Source: CBDBND01 sp965262665 (GTDB lineage: Bacteria > Pseudomonadota > Alphaproteobacteria > Rhodospirillales > Rhodospirillaceae). From it: a DNA stretch of 64,000 nucleotides. The notes below the pieces were generated by a model. The model had not been told where the DNA came from and ran no database searches. It saw only the letters and a program-made list of their open reading frames with translations. Shown here in pieces: positions 45,588-54,338 of the stretch. How positions within the stretch are numbered: the first letter of the stretch is position 1; every line of letters starts with the position of its first letter. Both the position numbers and the translations under genes were made by a program. The DNA is taken from positions 496,001 to 560,000 of the forward strand of contig OZ253551.1 of the NCBI GenBank assembly GCA_965262665.1, written 5' to 3'.

Positions 45588-46254
45588 GTCTCCCTTTCGA
45601 AAGCCTTATCCGATTGATCTGAGTGTGGGTTAGGCCACGACGAAGCATGCAGCGCTGTGGGGAAGGGTCATGACAAAGAAATGGGCTCGCAGCTTGACGC
45701 CAGCGATGATCGCATCCGACTCGCCGAAATCCGCCTGCGCATGCCCCGGCGCATGCCCCGGCGGATGTACCAGCGGATGTACCAGCGGCACGAACATCTC
45801 CCGCAAACGACGGCGCCGTTCGCGGACGTAACCCTTGACGAGGTCTGGCCGCCGGTGAAGCCATGCTCATCGCGAAGGCGCTCGAATATCCGCTTTGCCG
45901 TGTGGCGCTGCTTACGGTGAACCGTGCGGTCCGCTTCCAGAATGCGGTCAATGATATCCGTGAACGGGTCCAGCTTAGGCCGCTTCGGCGGCTCGCTGCG
46001 CCGGTATCCCGGCGGCACCGAGTGCCGCAGCATCTTCTTCACTGTATCGCGCGATAGCCCAAACCGTCTTGCTGCTTCTCGCTGGCTCAGCTCTTCCACA
46101 TGGCCCGCCAGTCGCACGGTTAGATAAAGGTCCACCAAGTACATCCTCCCACCTTCCATCCCCAAACGGATCGAAGGCTACAGGTGGCAGACTTTTGCGC
46201 CGCCCGCGGCCGGGACATTCCCGCCGCTCCCGTGGACTAATTTGTCACCGCCGT
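45588..46254 (-). mobile_element. istA: IS21-type element (second kind), left end and istA fragment
   Basis: Left end TGAGAACGGCGGTGACAAAT at 46254 interrupts nfeD. istA starts at MYLVDLYLTVRLAGHVEELS (46141) with SQREAARRFGLSRDTVKKML and continues to EMFVPLVHP..QADFGES, MTLPHSAACFVVA, then about 45588 ends in unrelated DNA. Two 12-bp units are each exactly duplicated (45738-45761, 45762-45785), adding PGHA and LVHP repeats, and one extra base near 45632 breaks the frame. The catalytic core and istB are missing. Confidence 0.82.
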
Positions 46255-46881
46255 TCTCAGGCGTCCGTGGGCGGCGGTGGTTCGGCCGCGGTGTCGTTGT
46301 CCTCCGGCTCATCCGTCCTCCGGCTCATCCGCCTCTTTCTCTGATGCTGTAGCGGAGTCATCGGTTTCCGATTCCTCCGTGTCCGGTTCAGGGCCAGCAG
46401 GTTCAGCGGGATCGATGGGAGCCGGTCGCGGCTCAGGGCTGCCCGGCAGGGGAAGGCCGCCACCGATCTGCACCGGCGTGGCGGCACCCAAATTGGTCCC
46501 TGGAGACATGACGGCGATATGACTAGCATACAGAATGTAAGTTCCGGCACTGGCCGCCCGGGCGCCGCTGGGCGCGACGTAGGTGGCCACCGGTACCGAG
46601 GACGTGAGAATACCGCGGATGATGTCGCGCATAGCTGTATCCAGACCCCCCGGTGTATCCATATACAAGATCACCAGGGCCGCATTTCTCTCACGTGCGG
46701 CGCTTAGGCCTTTGGTGATGTATTCACTGGTGGCCGGGCCGATGGCACCTTCCACATCAAGGCGGAACACCACCCGCGCTGGAGCAGAAGTCTCTGGATC
46801 GGGCTGAGCCCAAGCGGCGGCGCCAATCGCCACTACGAGCGCAGCGAACACGATGCGTCCGGTCCGGGCTGTGGAGCGAAG
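46255..46881 (-). pseudogene. nfeD: NfeD/ClpP-class membrane protease, truncated by IS21
   Basis: ATG 46881 has GGAG 8 bases upstream; signal peptide to AAAWAQPDP. ClpP-class serine protease domain: LVILYMDTPGGLDTAMRDII and SGARAASAGTYILYASHIAV, with the nucleophile Ser in AASAG. A long acidic Pro/Glu-rich insert follows. The catalytic Lys region, membrane spans and OB-fold are lost at the IS21 end. A 16-bp exact tandem duplication at 46299-46330 adds a frameshift shortly before the border. NfeD proteins work with stomatin-like proteins in membrane quality control. Confidence 0.85.
46299..46330. repeat. Exact 16-bp tandem duplication in nfeD
   Basis: GTCCTCCGGCTCATCC occurs twice with no spacer. 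Taking one copy away joins EKEADEPED to NDTAAEPPPP in one frame. Confidence 0.85.
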
Positions 46882-47128
46882 CATGCTTTTCTCCAGGTAA
46901 AAAAGTGCAAACGGCCCGCGAGGGAAACCGTTGCAACATCCGACCTCCACCATACGCGATCCCCGGGCGCGCTGAAATGTGCTCGGTCTCTAGGTGCTGA
47001 CGCTTGGGTAATCTGCGTGAGATGGACGGGCAGCGAGGTGGAGAGCCTAGAACCGGACGGATCGCCTATTACATGCACGGACATAAAGTGTGTTAGCGGC
47101 ATGTATTGAAAACCAGGCTTTACAATAT

Positions 47129-47143
47129 GTTCTTGTAATGTTC
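47129..47143. promoter_or_regulatory. Candidate LexA (SOS) box
   Basis: GTTC, seven bases, GTTC: the direct-repeat LexA operator typical of alphaproteobacteria. Paired with an inverted copy at 47158-47172. The gene it controlled is not evident. Confidence 0.5.
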
Positions 47144-47157
47144 TCATATCGCTATAA

Positions 47158-47172
47158 GAACATAATGTGAAC
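47158..47172. promoter_or_regulatory. Second candidate LexA (SOS) box, inverted
   Basis: GAAC, seven bases, GAAC, i.e. the same operator on the other strand, 14 bases after the first. Together they would suit a divergent or tightly repressed promoter. Confidence 0.5.
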
Positions 47173-47185
47173 ATTAGAGGCCATC

Positions 47186-47260
47186 ATGGATGCAACCCGT
47201 TATCTTAAGGATTCCCTGGCTCTTACTTCCAGCTTCAAGCCGATTTACTCTGACAATGCC
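47186..47260 (-). mobile_element. IS6-type terminal fragment
   Basis: Reversed, it begins GGCATTGTCAGAGTAAATCG and continues GCTTGAAGCTGG, matching the IS6-type end at 43686-43720 with few differences. It cuts into a terminase-like gene at 47261. The left limit (47186) is approximate. A 26-codon open frame across it is not considered a gene. Confidence 0.5.
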
Positions 47261-47345
47261 CCTTGAAGGGCTGCCCGGTGTACCGGCCTTGCCCGATCTT
47301 CAAGCCCTCGATATAGCGCTTAACCTGCTTGGCCAGCTTCGGCAT
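47261..47345 (-). pseudogene. Phage terminase-large-subunit-like N-terminal fragment
   Basis: From ATG 47345 the strand reads MPKLAKQVKRYIEGLKIGQG then RYTGQPFK, resembling the start of large terminases (FIE.L.I..G...GQPF.L..WQ). It stops at the IS6-type end. It overlaps the end of the 62-residue gene upstream by 26 bases, as small and large terminase genes often do. Short, so tentative. Confidence 0.42.
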
Positions 47346-47508
47346 ACTTTTGGGCGTATTCGGCAATGATTGTCTCGACCTCCTGCTCGCTCACCCTGAC
47401 CACCTTCACGATATCGGGGACACCAAAGCCCACATTGACCCACAGCTCCAGGACCGCGCCCTTCTTGGCTTCGGCAATTTGCTCATCTGTCAGTTCTACA
47501 ACGGCCAT
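47320..47508 (-). CDS. Small protein of unknown function, possibly prophage-derived
   Basis: 62 residues from ATG 47508, preceded by GGAGGG at good spacing. Reads VVELTDEQIAEAKKGAVLEL and VGFGVPDIVKVVRVSEQEVE, an acidic helical protein with a helix-turn-helix-like arrangement, as would suit a small terminase subunit or DNA-packaging helper; this is inference from the terminase-like fragment that follows. Confidence 0.5.
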   Translation of the reverse strand: MAVVELTDEQIAEAKKGAVLELWVNVGFGVPDIVKVVRVSEQEVETIIAEYAQKYAEAGQAG

Positions 47509-47593
47509 GATCGGCCCTCCTTCTTGTTGGTTCGGTACTCCCCACCCCGAGAGCCCTCCCGGTCGCAGATTCTCGGCGGTGCCGTCCTCGCGT

Positions 47594-47851
47594 CTAGTGC
47601 CTCTGTTGGCCGGTGGGTCGCGGTGCGTCATCCACTTTACCGCCGTGCTCTTTCATTAGCTCAGTGATTGCATCCCATACTTTCATTGGGTCGGCGTCGG
47701 CTGGCAGGATGAAACGCCTAGCCCTAACCTGAGGCGCACCGTCCGACCATTCAGTCATTTGCATGACCCAAGAATCAATATGGTCCACAGCCGTGCGTTC
47801 GTTATCAGTCATCGGTTTGTCCTTCCAGTTAATGTCAAAGATAATTGCCAT
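47594..47851 (-). CDS. Small protein of unknown function
   Basis: 85 residues (MAIIFDINWKDKPMTDNERT ...). A second possible start, ATG 47812, has AAGGAC 6 bases before it. Polar, no membrane segment, no family recognised. It lies 85 bases upstream of the 62-residue gene on the same strand and may belong to the same phage-like remnant. Confidence 0.45.
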   Translation of the reverse strand: MAIIFDINWKDKPMTDNERTAVDHIDSWVMQMTEWSDGAPQVRARRFILPADADPMKVWDAITELMKEHGGKVDDAPRPTGQQRH

Positions 47852-48144
47852 TTTTTACGGCAGGTAACAAACGTAAGGCATTGTTAGACTAACTGGACCG
47901 GAGCAGAAGAACCCATAATACAGGACTTTCAGGCAGCAAGTTGACGCCACTCGGCCAGGGCGGTGGCTCGGGCTTGTTTGAAAATATCGCGGCGGTTGAG
48001 ATGGCGTTGGTTGTCCTTCCCGAAAACCCCATCCACACAGGGTCATACAGGCTTCACTCCCAGTTCAACCGGATAAGGGTTTCGGAAGGGGTAGCCGTAA
48101 TTTGGTCCGCCTGGTAAATGGTTGGCAAGCTGCTGGGACATATC
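47852..48144. other. Region without a supported gene
   Basis: About 290 bases. On the minus strand a short open piece (FGKDNQRHLNRRDIFKQARA, near 47945-48030, then a stop) looks coding but is not recognised and has no start. No RNA gene or terminator is evident. Confidence 0.35.
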
Positions 48145-48855
48145 TTACATCTGGCTGGCGGCCCGGGCTTTGGCAACCTCTTCGTCGAAATCGATTTTGG
48201 CCGTTTCGGTCTCCGCCGATAAGCCCGACAACGTAAGAGTGTTGACAAAGAAACCGGGCACAACCACCACCCGCAGTTTGCGGGCTAGGTTCATGTTGGC
48301 GATAAGTTGATCGGCGATTTCCGGCGCTTCCATCTCTTCTTTGAGGCGGGCCACATTGAGGCCGACGTCTTCCGCCAATTTCCACACCCGCTCTTCGGTC
48401 AATTGGCCGCGGTGGTCCATCATCGCTTGATGGAAGGGCTCATGCTTGCCCTGGTTGACTGAAGCCAACGCCGCCCTGGCTGCAATCAGCGACACCGGGC
48501 TCAAGATCGGAAAGTCTTTGATGACATGGCGAATGTTGCCGTCCTCTTTGACGAGCTTACGCAGGCGGGGTTCGGCGGCTTTGCAGAAGGGGCATTGGTA
48601 GTCGAAGAACTCGATGATGGCGACATCGCCGTCGGGGTTGCCGATGACGGGCGTACCCGGATCCATAATCAAATCCATGGCGACCCGCTTCACGCGAGCA
48701 TTGGCCAGGACCTCTGCTTCCGCTTTCATCTCCGCCTTATAAACCTCAATGGCGGCTTGAATGCGAGCGTTTGGGTTTTCTTCGGCTGTGGCAAAACCGG
48801 CCCAAGCAAAAAGAGCCGCGGTAGCAGGAAGGAAAACAGTGTGCATCTTGGTCAT
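48145..48855 (-). CDS. DsbA-family thiol oxidoreductase
   Basis: 236 residues from ATG 48855 (GGGGA 8 bases upstream). Signal peptide LPATAALFAWAGFATAEE, an N-terminal helical extension (RIQAAIEVYKAEMKAEAEVL), then the thioredoxin domain: AIIEFFDYQCPFCKAAEP with the CPFC active site, and VVVPGFFVNTLTLSG with the cis-Pro. This is the BdbD/DsbG-like group with an N-terminal extension (as in ScsC/Com1-type proteins). Periplasmic disulfide oxidase or isomerase. IS30 lies 73 bases upstream of the start and may have separated it from its promoter. Confidence 0.88.
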   Translation of the reverse strand: MTKMHTVFLPATAALFAWAGFATAEENPNARIQAAIEVYKAEMKAEAEVLANARVKRVAMDLIMDPGTPVIGNPDGDVAIIEFFDYQCPFCKAAEPRLRKLVKEDGNIRHVIKDFPILSPVSLIAARAALASVNQGKHEPFHQAMMDHRGQLTEERVWKLAEDVGLNVARLKEEMEAPEIADQLIANMNLARKLRVVVVPGFFVNTLTLSGLSAETETAKIDFDEEVAKARAASQM

Positions 48856-48927
48856 GTCCGTATCCCCGTGTCGCTGAATGTTCCTCATGATTTCTTTCGG
48901 TTCACCACCTGTCCCTTCCGTTTACCT

Positions 48928-50409
48928 GGCGGGTTCAACCGGTCGTCGCAACACGTTCAGTTTGACTGGCCTGCAAGCACTGGTCCAGAGCTTCGGCGGG
49001 AGTTCTCCATCCGAGGGTCTTGCGGGGCCGTGTATTGAGCGCGTCAGCAACAACTGCGAGTACGTCCGGACTGTGTGCGCTCAGATCGGTTCCTTTCGGG
49101 AAGTACTGTCGAAGCAATCCATTGGTGTTCTCGTTCGTTCCGCGTTGCCAAGGGCTGTGCGGTTCGCAGAAGTAGACGGGAAGGCCGGTTGCGATCCGCA
49201 GATCCGCATGCCTGGCCATCTCTGCTCCCTGGTCCCAGGTCAGCGAGCGGCGAAGCTGCGCTGGCAATGTCGTGATCGTCCGGGCGATGGCATCGCGAAC
49301 CGCTTCAGCCCCATGCTCGCTCCAGCCGGCAAGCGCAGGCCCGTTCTTCACGCGCGGGACGGTGCCGTGGCCTTCCATTCGGGGAAGATGCAGCAGCATT
49401 GTGAACCGCGTGGCGCGTTCCACCAGAGTGCCGATCGCCGATCTGCCCAAGCCGATGATCAGGTCACCTTCCCAGTGTCCGGGTACGGCCCGATCAGCTG
49501 CTTCCGCCGATCGTTCACTGATCATGATCTCAGGCGTGACGAAGGATTTTCCCCGCCGGCGGCTACGTGCCCGAGGCACGCGCAGTGCCCTTCCCGTGCG
49601 AAGGCAGGCGGTCAGCTCACGACGGAGTGCGCCGCGGCCCTGTACGTAGAGCGCCTGATAGATCGCCTCATGACTGATCCGCATCGCTTGATCCTCGGGC
49701 TTGTCCCCAGGATAGTCGATCCGAAGACGGTGCGCGATCTGCTCAGGACTCCAGGCCCTGGCCCATCGCCTGCGCTGCCGCGGCCCATGCCGACGACCGT
49801 TCCAGACGACGCGTGGCCCCTCGATCACCGTTCCATCCGGTGCCGAGATCCGACCCGCAAGCCGATCCTGCACATCGCGCCGCAGCGCCTCATTCGTTGC
49901 CAGCTTGGCTGGCTGCGGCCTTTTGGCGGATCGATCAGCATGCCACTGCGCCGTCGTTGCTCGGTAGTCCAGGCCACCGCTTCGGGTCGCCGCGTTGCGC
50001 CGCACCTCGCGGGAGATCGTCGACGGTGCTCGCTCCAGCCGGCAAGCAATATGACGTATGCCTCTTCCCTGAGCGCGCAGAAGAGCAATCTCCTCACGTT
50101 CCTCGAAAGACAGGTAACGTCCTGACAGCGGCTTGGCCGATTGCGATAAATGTGCTGGTGGCATGCCGCCCGACCTCCGGAACCACCTCGAGCCTACCGG
50201 AGGGGATACACCGGCATCTCGGGCCGCGTCCTCGCTCGAACGCCCCGTCGCAATCGCTGCCCAGAACCGAACAAGCTCCTCACGCCGTGCCGAGTCCGGT
50301 CGACCTGGCGAATGCAACTTGCTCCGTCCAGACCGATCCGACCGCCGTCTGCGTACCCGTCATAGCAACCTCCTATGCCAGAGTGTTGCGACGACCGATT
50401 GAACCCGCC
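48928..50409 (-). mobile_element. IS30-family element, complete (1482 bp)
   Basis: 27-bp inverted ends (left GGCGGGTTCAACCGGTCGTC..., right the same with one C/T difference) and a 3-bp duplication CCT on both sides (48925-48927, 50410-50412). One intact transposase gene. An internally deleted relative is at 35039-35458. Confidence 0.93.
48935..50317 (-). CDS. IS30-family transposase
   Basis: 460 residues. N-terminal HTH_38: RYLSFEEREEIALLRAQGRG and IRHIACRLERAPSTISREVR; then YRATTAQWHADRSAKRP; rve-type DDE domain with PGHWEGDLIIGLGRSAIGTL (Asp), LTWDQGAEMARHADLRIATG (Asp) and CEPHSPWQRGTNENTNGLLR (Glu), ending FPKGTDLSAHSPDVL and RPRKTLGWRTPAEALD. All blocks are complete and in frame, so likely active. 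The stop codon lies inside the terminal repeat. Confidence 0.94.
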   Translation of the reverse strand: MHSPGRPDSARREELVRFWAAIATGRSSEDAARDAGVSPPVGSRWFRRSGGMPPAHLSQSAKPLSGRYLSFEEREEIALLRAQGRGIRHIACRLERAPSTISREVRRNAATRSGGLDYRATTAQWHADRSAKRPQPAKLATNEALRRDVQDRLAGRISAPDGTVIEGPRVVWNGRRHGPRQRRRWARAWSPEQIAHRLRIDYPGDKPEDQAMRISHEAIYQALYVQGRGALRRELTACLRTGRALRVPRARSRRRGKSFVTPEIMISERSAEAADRAVPGHWEGDLIIGLGRSAIGTLVERATRFTMLLHLPRMEGHGTVPRVKNGPALAGWSEHGAEAVRDAIARTITTLPAQLRRSLTWDQGAEMARHADLRIATGLPVYFCEPHSPWQRGTNENTNGLLRQYFPKGTDLSAHSPDVLAVVADALNTRPRKTLGWRTPAEALDQCLQASQTERVATTG

Positions 50410-50449
50410 CCTTATCCAACGGTCTGTATGATGCAAAACTTCCAGGTGT

Positions 50450-50545
50450 GGATGAGGTTTTCGAAAGGGATAGCGCTCAGGCACTACGCCCGATACTACA
50501 ATCATGCCCGGACGCATCTTTCCTTAGGCAAGGTTATGCAAGTTC
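50450..50545 (+). pseudogene. Transposase C-terminal scrap (IS481/IS3-like)
   Basis: LRHYARYYNHARTHLSLGK is the conserved YY...R.H.SL ending of rve-domain transposases of the IS481 type. Nothing upstream of it is preserved; a mismatch copy of the CGGAAGGGACA word sits at its start (50461-50471). Confidence 0.5.
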
Positions 50546-50591
50546 TAGGGCATTTCCAGCACTTCAACATCTTTTATCGTATTGTTATATA

Positions 50592-51786
50592 TACTCCTGC
50601 TACCCAATTACTCGGTACTGATCGTGTGTGATGACACGAAAGTTGTCGGTAACGGTGTCTCGGATTGTTTCCCATTCCCGGGGCAGGGTTTGGTTGAAGA
50701 ACCCGAAGATGGCCTCGGTGAACTGTCGGAAATCGGGATAAAACCGGTTGTGCGTCACATGCCGGTGCATGACGCCCCATAACCGCTCGATGGGATTGAG
50801 GTGTGGCGCATACGGCGGCAGGAAATGCAGCCGGATGCGGCACTCCGGCCGCTCCAGGAACGGCCGCAACAGCCTGGCATGGTGATAGCGCGCATTGTCG
50901 AGACAGACATGGATCACCCGGGATCACCCGGGATCACCCGGGTGTCCGGATAGGCCCGTTCCAGCTTCTCGAACAACCGCAGAGAGGTTTCGGCATTGAT
51001 CTTCTCGCCCTCGACCAGGGTGAGCTTCATCGTTTCAAGGTCCAGTGCGCCGTGCAGGTTCAGCCGCTGGCGCCCTGTCGTGGCCTTGATCGCCGGCTTG
51101 TCGGAACGGATGAACCAGCCATGCGCCGGCCGGCTCTGATACTCGGGATGGACCGCAGCGGCGAAGACAACCGTCGCGTCCGGAAACATCCCGCGCGTCA
51201 GCTGTTCATAATCCCTGATGAAGGCTTCCTGCGCCTGCTTGTCGGCCTGCTTCGGCAGCGTCTTCGGCTTCACGTATGCGAACCCCAGGCGGTGCATCAG
51301 CTTGATGGCGCCCGGACGTGAATATCTCACAGCAAACTTTCGGAAGATGGCATCCCGCACCGCGTTGGTGTCGCGCGGCGGATTGTCCCGGAACTGCGCC
51401 TTGAGAGCGGCTTCCTGGTCCGCCGTCAGGCGGTCCGGGTAATCCGCAAGCTCCACAGAGGCGAGACCCTTCTCGCGGAAGTCCCGTAGCCAGCCGCGAA
51501 CCGTGTCGGGATCGAGATAGAATATCCTGGAGACCATCTGCACGCTGTGGCCATCATCAAGGGCAACCAGCGCATTCGCGCGCCGTACCTGCAGCGCTTC
51601 GACCTTCCGCTTGCGCATGACATTCAGGAGTGCCTTGGGTTCGTCAGCGGTCAGAAAGGAGGCCCTTTTGCGCATCTTCGCCGTTAAGTCGTTCGCTGCT
51701 CGTGTCGTTGGAGAGGTGCATGAATCGGCAGCCGAATCAGGTCAATGCAAAATACTAAATTCAGGCCGAATCAATGATTCCAGGTA
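50592..51786 (-). mobile_element. IS630-type element B, copy 2, transposase broken by tandem duplication (1195 bp)
   Basis: Same ends and same TA-flanked borders as copy 1 (TA at 50590-50591 and 51787-51788), in opposite orientation. It is 20 bp longer than copy 1 because GGATCACCCG is present three times at 50911-50940 where copy 1 has one. Twenty extra bases shift the frame, splitting the transposase into 50914-51675 and 50600-50917. The protein parts otherwise match copy 1. Confidence 0.92.
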
Positions 51787-52216
51787 TAATAATCTTTTCT
51801 CCTTTACCGGAACCCGCCTAAGTGCGCCCATCAATTTGCGGAAGCAATCCGCAACCGGATTTACTCGCATTCTAGGCAGTTCCTGGCTCCAATTGGCAGT
51901 GATCCCCTCCAAGTTACCTAAACCCTGCACCAACGGATCGAATCTCTTTCTATGCTTGCAACCCGTAAATCGGTCCGATCGACAGTAGTAGGGACCTCTG
52001 GACGAGGTTTTCGGAAGGGACAGCCGTTACGGCGTACGGGTAACGTATAATTTCTAAAGATAAACGGACGTATAGCAGGAGCACCCGCTTAAGATTAGGT
52101 CATTTCCTCTCCCGTGACTCTCTTGTGCCTTAGGGTGCTGATATATAACTCCAGGCGCGTATACAGATACTGTATACGCGCCTTTTTCAGTAATTTCGGT
52201 ATTTGTTAGTTAGCTC
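51787..52216. other. Remnant-filled spacer
   Basis: About 430 bases between two IS630 elements. A minus-strand stretch (NLEGITANWSQELPRMRVNP, 51787-51930) and a plus-strand end (PLDEVFGRDSRYGVRVTYNF then TAA at about 52053) look like gene scraps; the second resembles the beta-signal end of a TonB-dependent receptor, weakly. CGGAAGGGACA occurs at 52012-52022. Confidence 0.35.
52154..52187 (+). terminator. Rho-independent terminator without a gene
   Basis: GGCGCGTATAC, 7-base loop, GTATACGCGCC followed directly by TTTTT. A strong terminator reading left to right; the gene it served has been lost apart from the possible receptor end at about 52053. Confidence 0.8.
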
Positions 52217-52218
52217 TA

Positions 52219-53367
52219 GTGGATTGACCGGAACGAAAGAGTCCGCTTTGGGATTCCGTATTGTGCGGTGTCATGCGAGTCTGTGCGATGCGTACCGGCA
52301 TCCATTTTACTGTCACGTCTGGCGACCGTCAGCGATTGCAAGCGATCGTCGCGGACCCGAAGAGCGCGCAGAAACACCTCTGGCGGGCGCGGATCATCCT
52401 GAAGACCGACGCGGGGCTCGGCACTTCGGCGATCATGCGCGAGACCGGCAAGTCCAAGACCTGCGTGTGGCGCTGGCAGGAGCGGTTCATGCACGAGGGT
52501 GTCAACGGCTTGCTTCGCGACAAGTCCCGTCCGCCTGGCAAAGCGCCGATCCCGCCGGAGCGCGTCGCCGAGATCGTCCGCCTGACCCAGCAAGCGCCGC
52601 CGCACGAGGCGACCCACTGGACGCTGCGCGCGATGGCGAAGGTTGCTGGCGTCGCGGCGGCGACGGTCCAGGCGATCTGGAAGGCCCATGGCCTCAGCCC
52701 GCACCGCTGGCGGCACTTCAAGCTCTCCAATGATCCCGCCTTTGCCGAGAAGCTCACGGATATCGTCGGCTTGTATGTCGACCCGCCGGCCCATGCCGTG
52801 GTGCTGTCGGTTGATGAGAAGTCGCAGATCCAGGCTCTCGACCGCACCCAACCCGGCCTGCCGATGAAGAAGGGCCGCGCCGGTACGATGACCTATGATT
52901 ACAAACGGCATGGCACGACGACGCTGTTCGCCGCGCTCAACGTGCTGGACGGTACGGTCATCGCACAGAACATGCAGCGCCACCGCCATCAGGAGTTCAT
53001 CCGCTTCCTCAACCGCATCGAGCGCGAGGTGCCGACGGACAAGGCCGTCCACGTCATCCTCGACAACTACGCTGCGCACAAGAAGGACAAGGTCCGCGCC
53101 TGGCTCGCCCGCCATCCACGCTGGACCTTCCACTTCACGCCGACCTCGTGCTCGTGGCTCAATGCCGTCGAGGGCTTCTTCGCCAAACTCACGCGGCGCG
53201 GGCTCAAGTGTGGCGTCTTCCAATCCGTCGTCGACCTTCAGGCCGCCATCAACCGCTTTGTCCGCGAATACAATGACGCAAACCCAAAACCCTTGATCTG
53301 GAAAGCCGACCCCGATCATATCATCGCCGCACGAAACAGAGGGTTCCAAACGTTGGAATCAATCCAC
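52219..53367 (+). mobile_element. IS630-type element C, complete
   Basis: Bounded by TA at 52217-52218 and 53368-53369, with ends GTGGATTGACCGGAACG and, reversed, GTGGATTGATTCCAACG. The transposase stop codon TAG is formed with the right-hand TA itself. Both ends and the gene are intact. Confidence 0.88.
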
Positions 53368-53370
53368 TAG
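52288..53370 (+). CDS. IS630-family transposase (element C)
   Basis: About 360 residues. Helix-turn-helix part GTSAIMRETGKSKTCVWRWQ, then WTLRAMAKVAGVAAATVQAI, and the DDE domain: VVLSVDEKSQIQALDRTQPG (Asp), VHVILDNYAAHKKDKVRAWL (Asp), TPTSCSWLNAVEGFFAKLTR (Glu). Different subgroup from elements A and B. A longer frame from 52261 exists; the ATG at 52288 (MRTGIHFTVTSGDRQRL) fits the family start better. Confidence 0.9.
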   Translation: MRTGIHFTVTSGDRQRLQAIVADPKSAQKHLWRARIILKTDAGLGTSAIMRETGKSKTCVWRWQERFMHEGVNGLLRDKSRPPGKAPIPPERVAEIVRLTQQAPPHEATHWTLRAMAKVAGVAAATVQAIWKAHGLSPHRWRHFKLSNDPAFAEKLTDIVGLYVDPPAHAVVLSVDEKSQIQALDRTQPGLPMKKGRAGTMTYDYKRHGTTTLFAALNVLDGTVIAQNMQRHRHQEFIRFLNRIEREVPTDKAVHVILDNYAAHKKDKVRAWLARHPRWTFHFTPTSCSWLNAVEGFFAKLTRRGLKCGVFQSVVDLQAAINRFVREYNDANPKPLIWKADPDHIIAARNRGFQTLESIH

Positions 53371-53438
53371 GTGCTCAATCGTTTCACATTCACAGTCGTT
53401 GCGGCTAAACGCTGAAAGATTAGTGCGAGGTGATAAAA

Positions 53439-53561
53439 TGAACTTCCCTGTTACCAACAAAAACCGTCGTCCCCAGGTTTTGTCGCGCCGCTCAGTAGGG
53501 CTCTTCACTTTCAGCGCTGCAATAAGCGGTTTAGGTCCCGCCATTCGAATAGGAAATGCCA
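53439..53561 (+). pseudogene. Signal-peptide stub of a lost exported protein
   Basis: GAGGTG precedes ATG 53439, and the strand reads QVLSRRSVGLFTFSAAISGL, a twin-arginine-like signal (SRRSVGLF) followed by a hydrophobic run. The mature protein is missing; IS21 istB sequence begins about 53575. Confidence 0.4.
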
Positions 53562-53574
53562 TGCCCGACGAACC

Positions 53575-54338
53575 AAAAGCCTCGACAGCTTCGACTTCAA
53601 GGCCATCCCATCGCTCAACAAAATGCTGGTTCTCGACCTGGCACGGGGTGAATACATCGATCGCCATGAGAACGTCATCGCGCTTGGCAATTCCGGCACC
53701 GGCAAGACGCACATCGCCCTGGGCCTTGGTTTAGCGGCCTGCCAGAAGGGACTTGCCGTTGGCTTCACCACCGCGGCCGCCCTGGTCCATGAACTGATGG
53801 GAGCGAGGGATGAGCAGCGGTTGCTGCGGTTGCAGAAGCAATTGGCAAAGGTCCGCCTGCTGATTATCGACGAACTCGGCTTCGTGCCGCTCTCAAAGAC
53901 CGGCGCCGAACTCCTCTTCGAAGTGTTCAGCCAACGTTACGAACGGGGCGCAATCGTCATCACCTCGAACTTGCCGTTCGACGAATGGACGGAAATATTC
54001 GGTTCCGAGCGCCTGACCGGCGCGCTGCTCGATCGCCTGACCCACCATGTCCATATTCTGGAAATGAACGGCGACAGCTACCGGCTCAACCAGAGCCGAA
54101 GAAAACAACAAACAGCCGGCCGCAGCTGATCGGTATCTAACACCGAGGCCAGCGTTGACCCGGTGGGTACACAGGCACCGCCCACACGCCTTCGCTTCGC
54201 ACACGCGAAACGCTACGCAAAGCCGCGCGGGTCCCTCCTATGCACTACCGGGACAACCCGCAACAACGCCTTCGGCATCACATAAAATGGACTGGTTTTA
54301 CGCCGCCCAACTGGACTGATTTTGCTCCGCCGTTGACA
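53575..54338 (+). mobile_element. istB: IS21-family 3' part: istB fragment and right end
   Basis: istB (to 54129) lacks its first ~60 codons: SLDSFDFKAIPSLNKMLVLD, Walker A GNSGTGKTHIALGLG, Walker B LLIIDELGFVPLS, then VITSNLPFDEWTEIFGSERL and LLDRLTHHVHILEMNGDSYR. IstB is the AAA+ helper ATPase of IS21 transposition. The right end (54149-54338) matches 34817-35006 in reverse orientation. istA and the left end are missing, so this copy is dead. It truncates the sensor gene at 54339. Confidence 0.88.

Noticed and set aside
45738..45785. A CRISPR array or minisatellite
   Set aside because: Only two copies of each 12-bp unit, no spacers, and the units fall inside the istA coding frame.
47186..47266. 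26-codon gene after the SOS boxes
   Set aside because: Its second half is the IS6-type terminal sequence and it matches no family.
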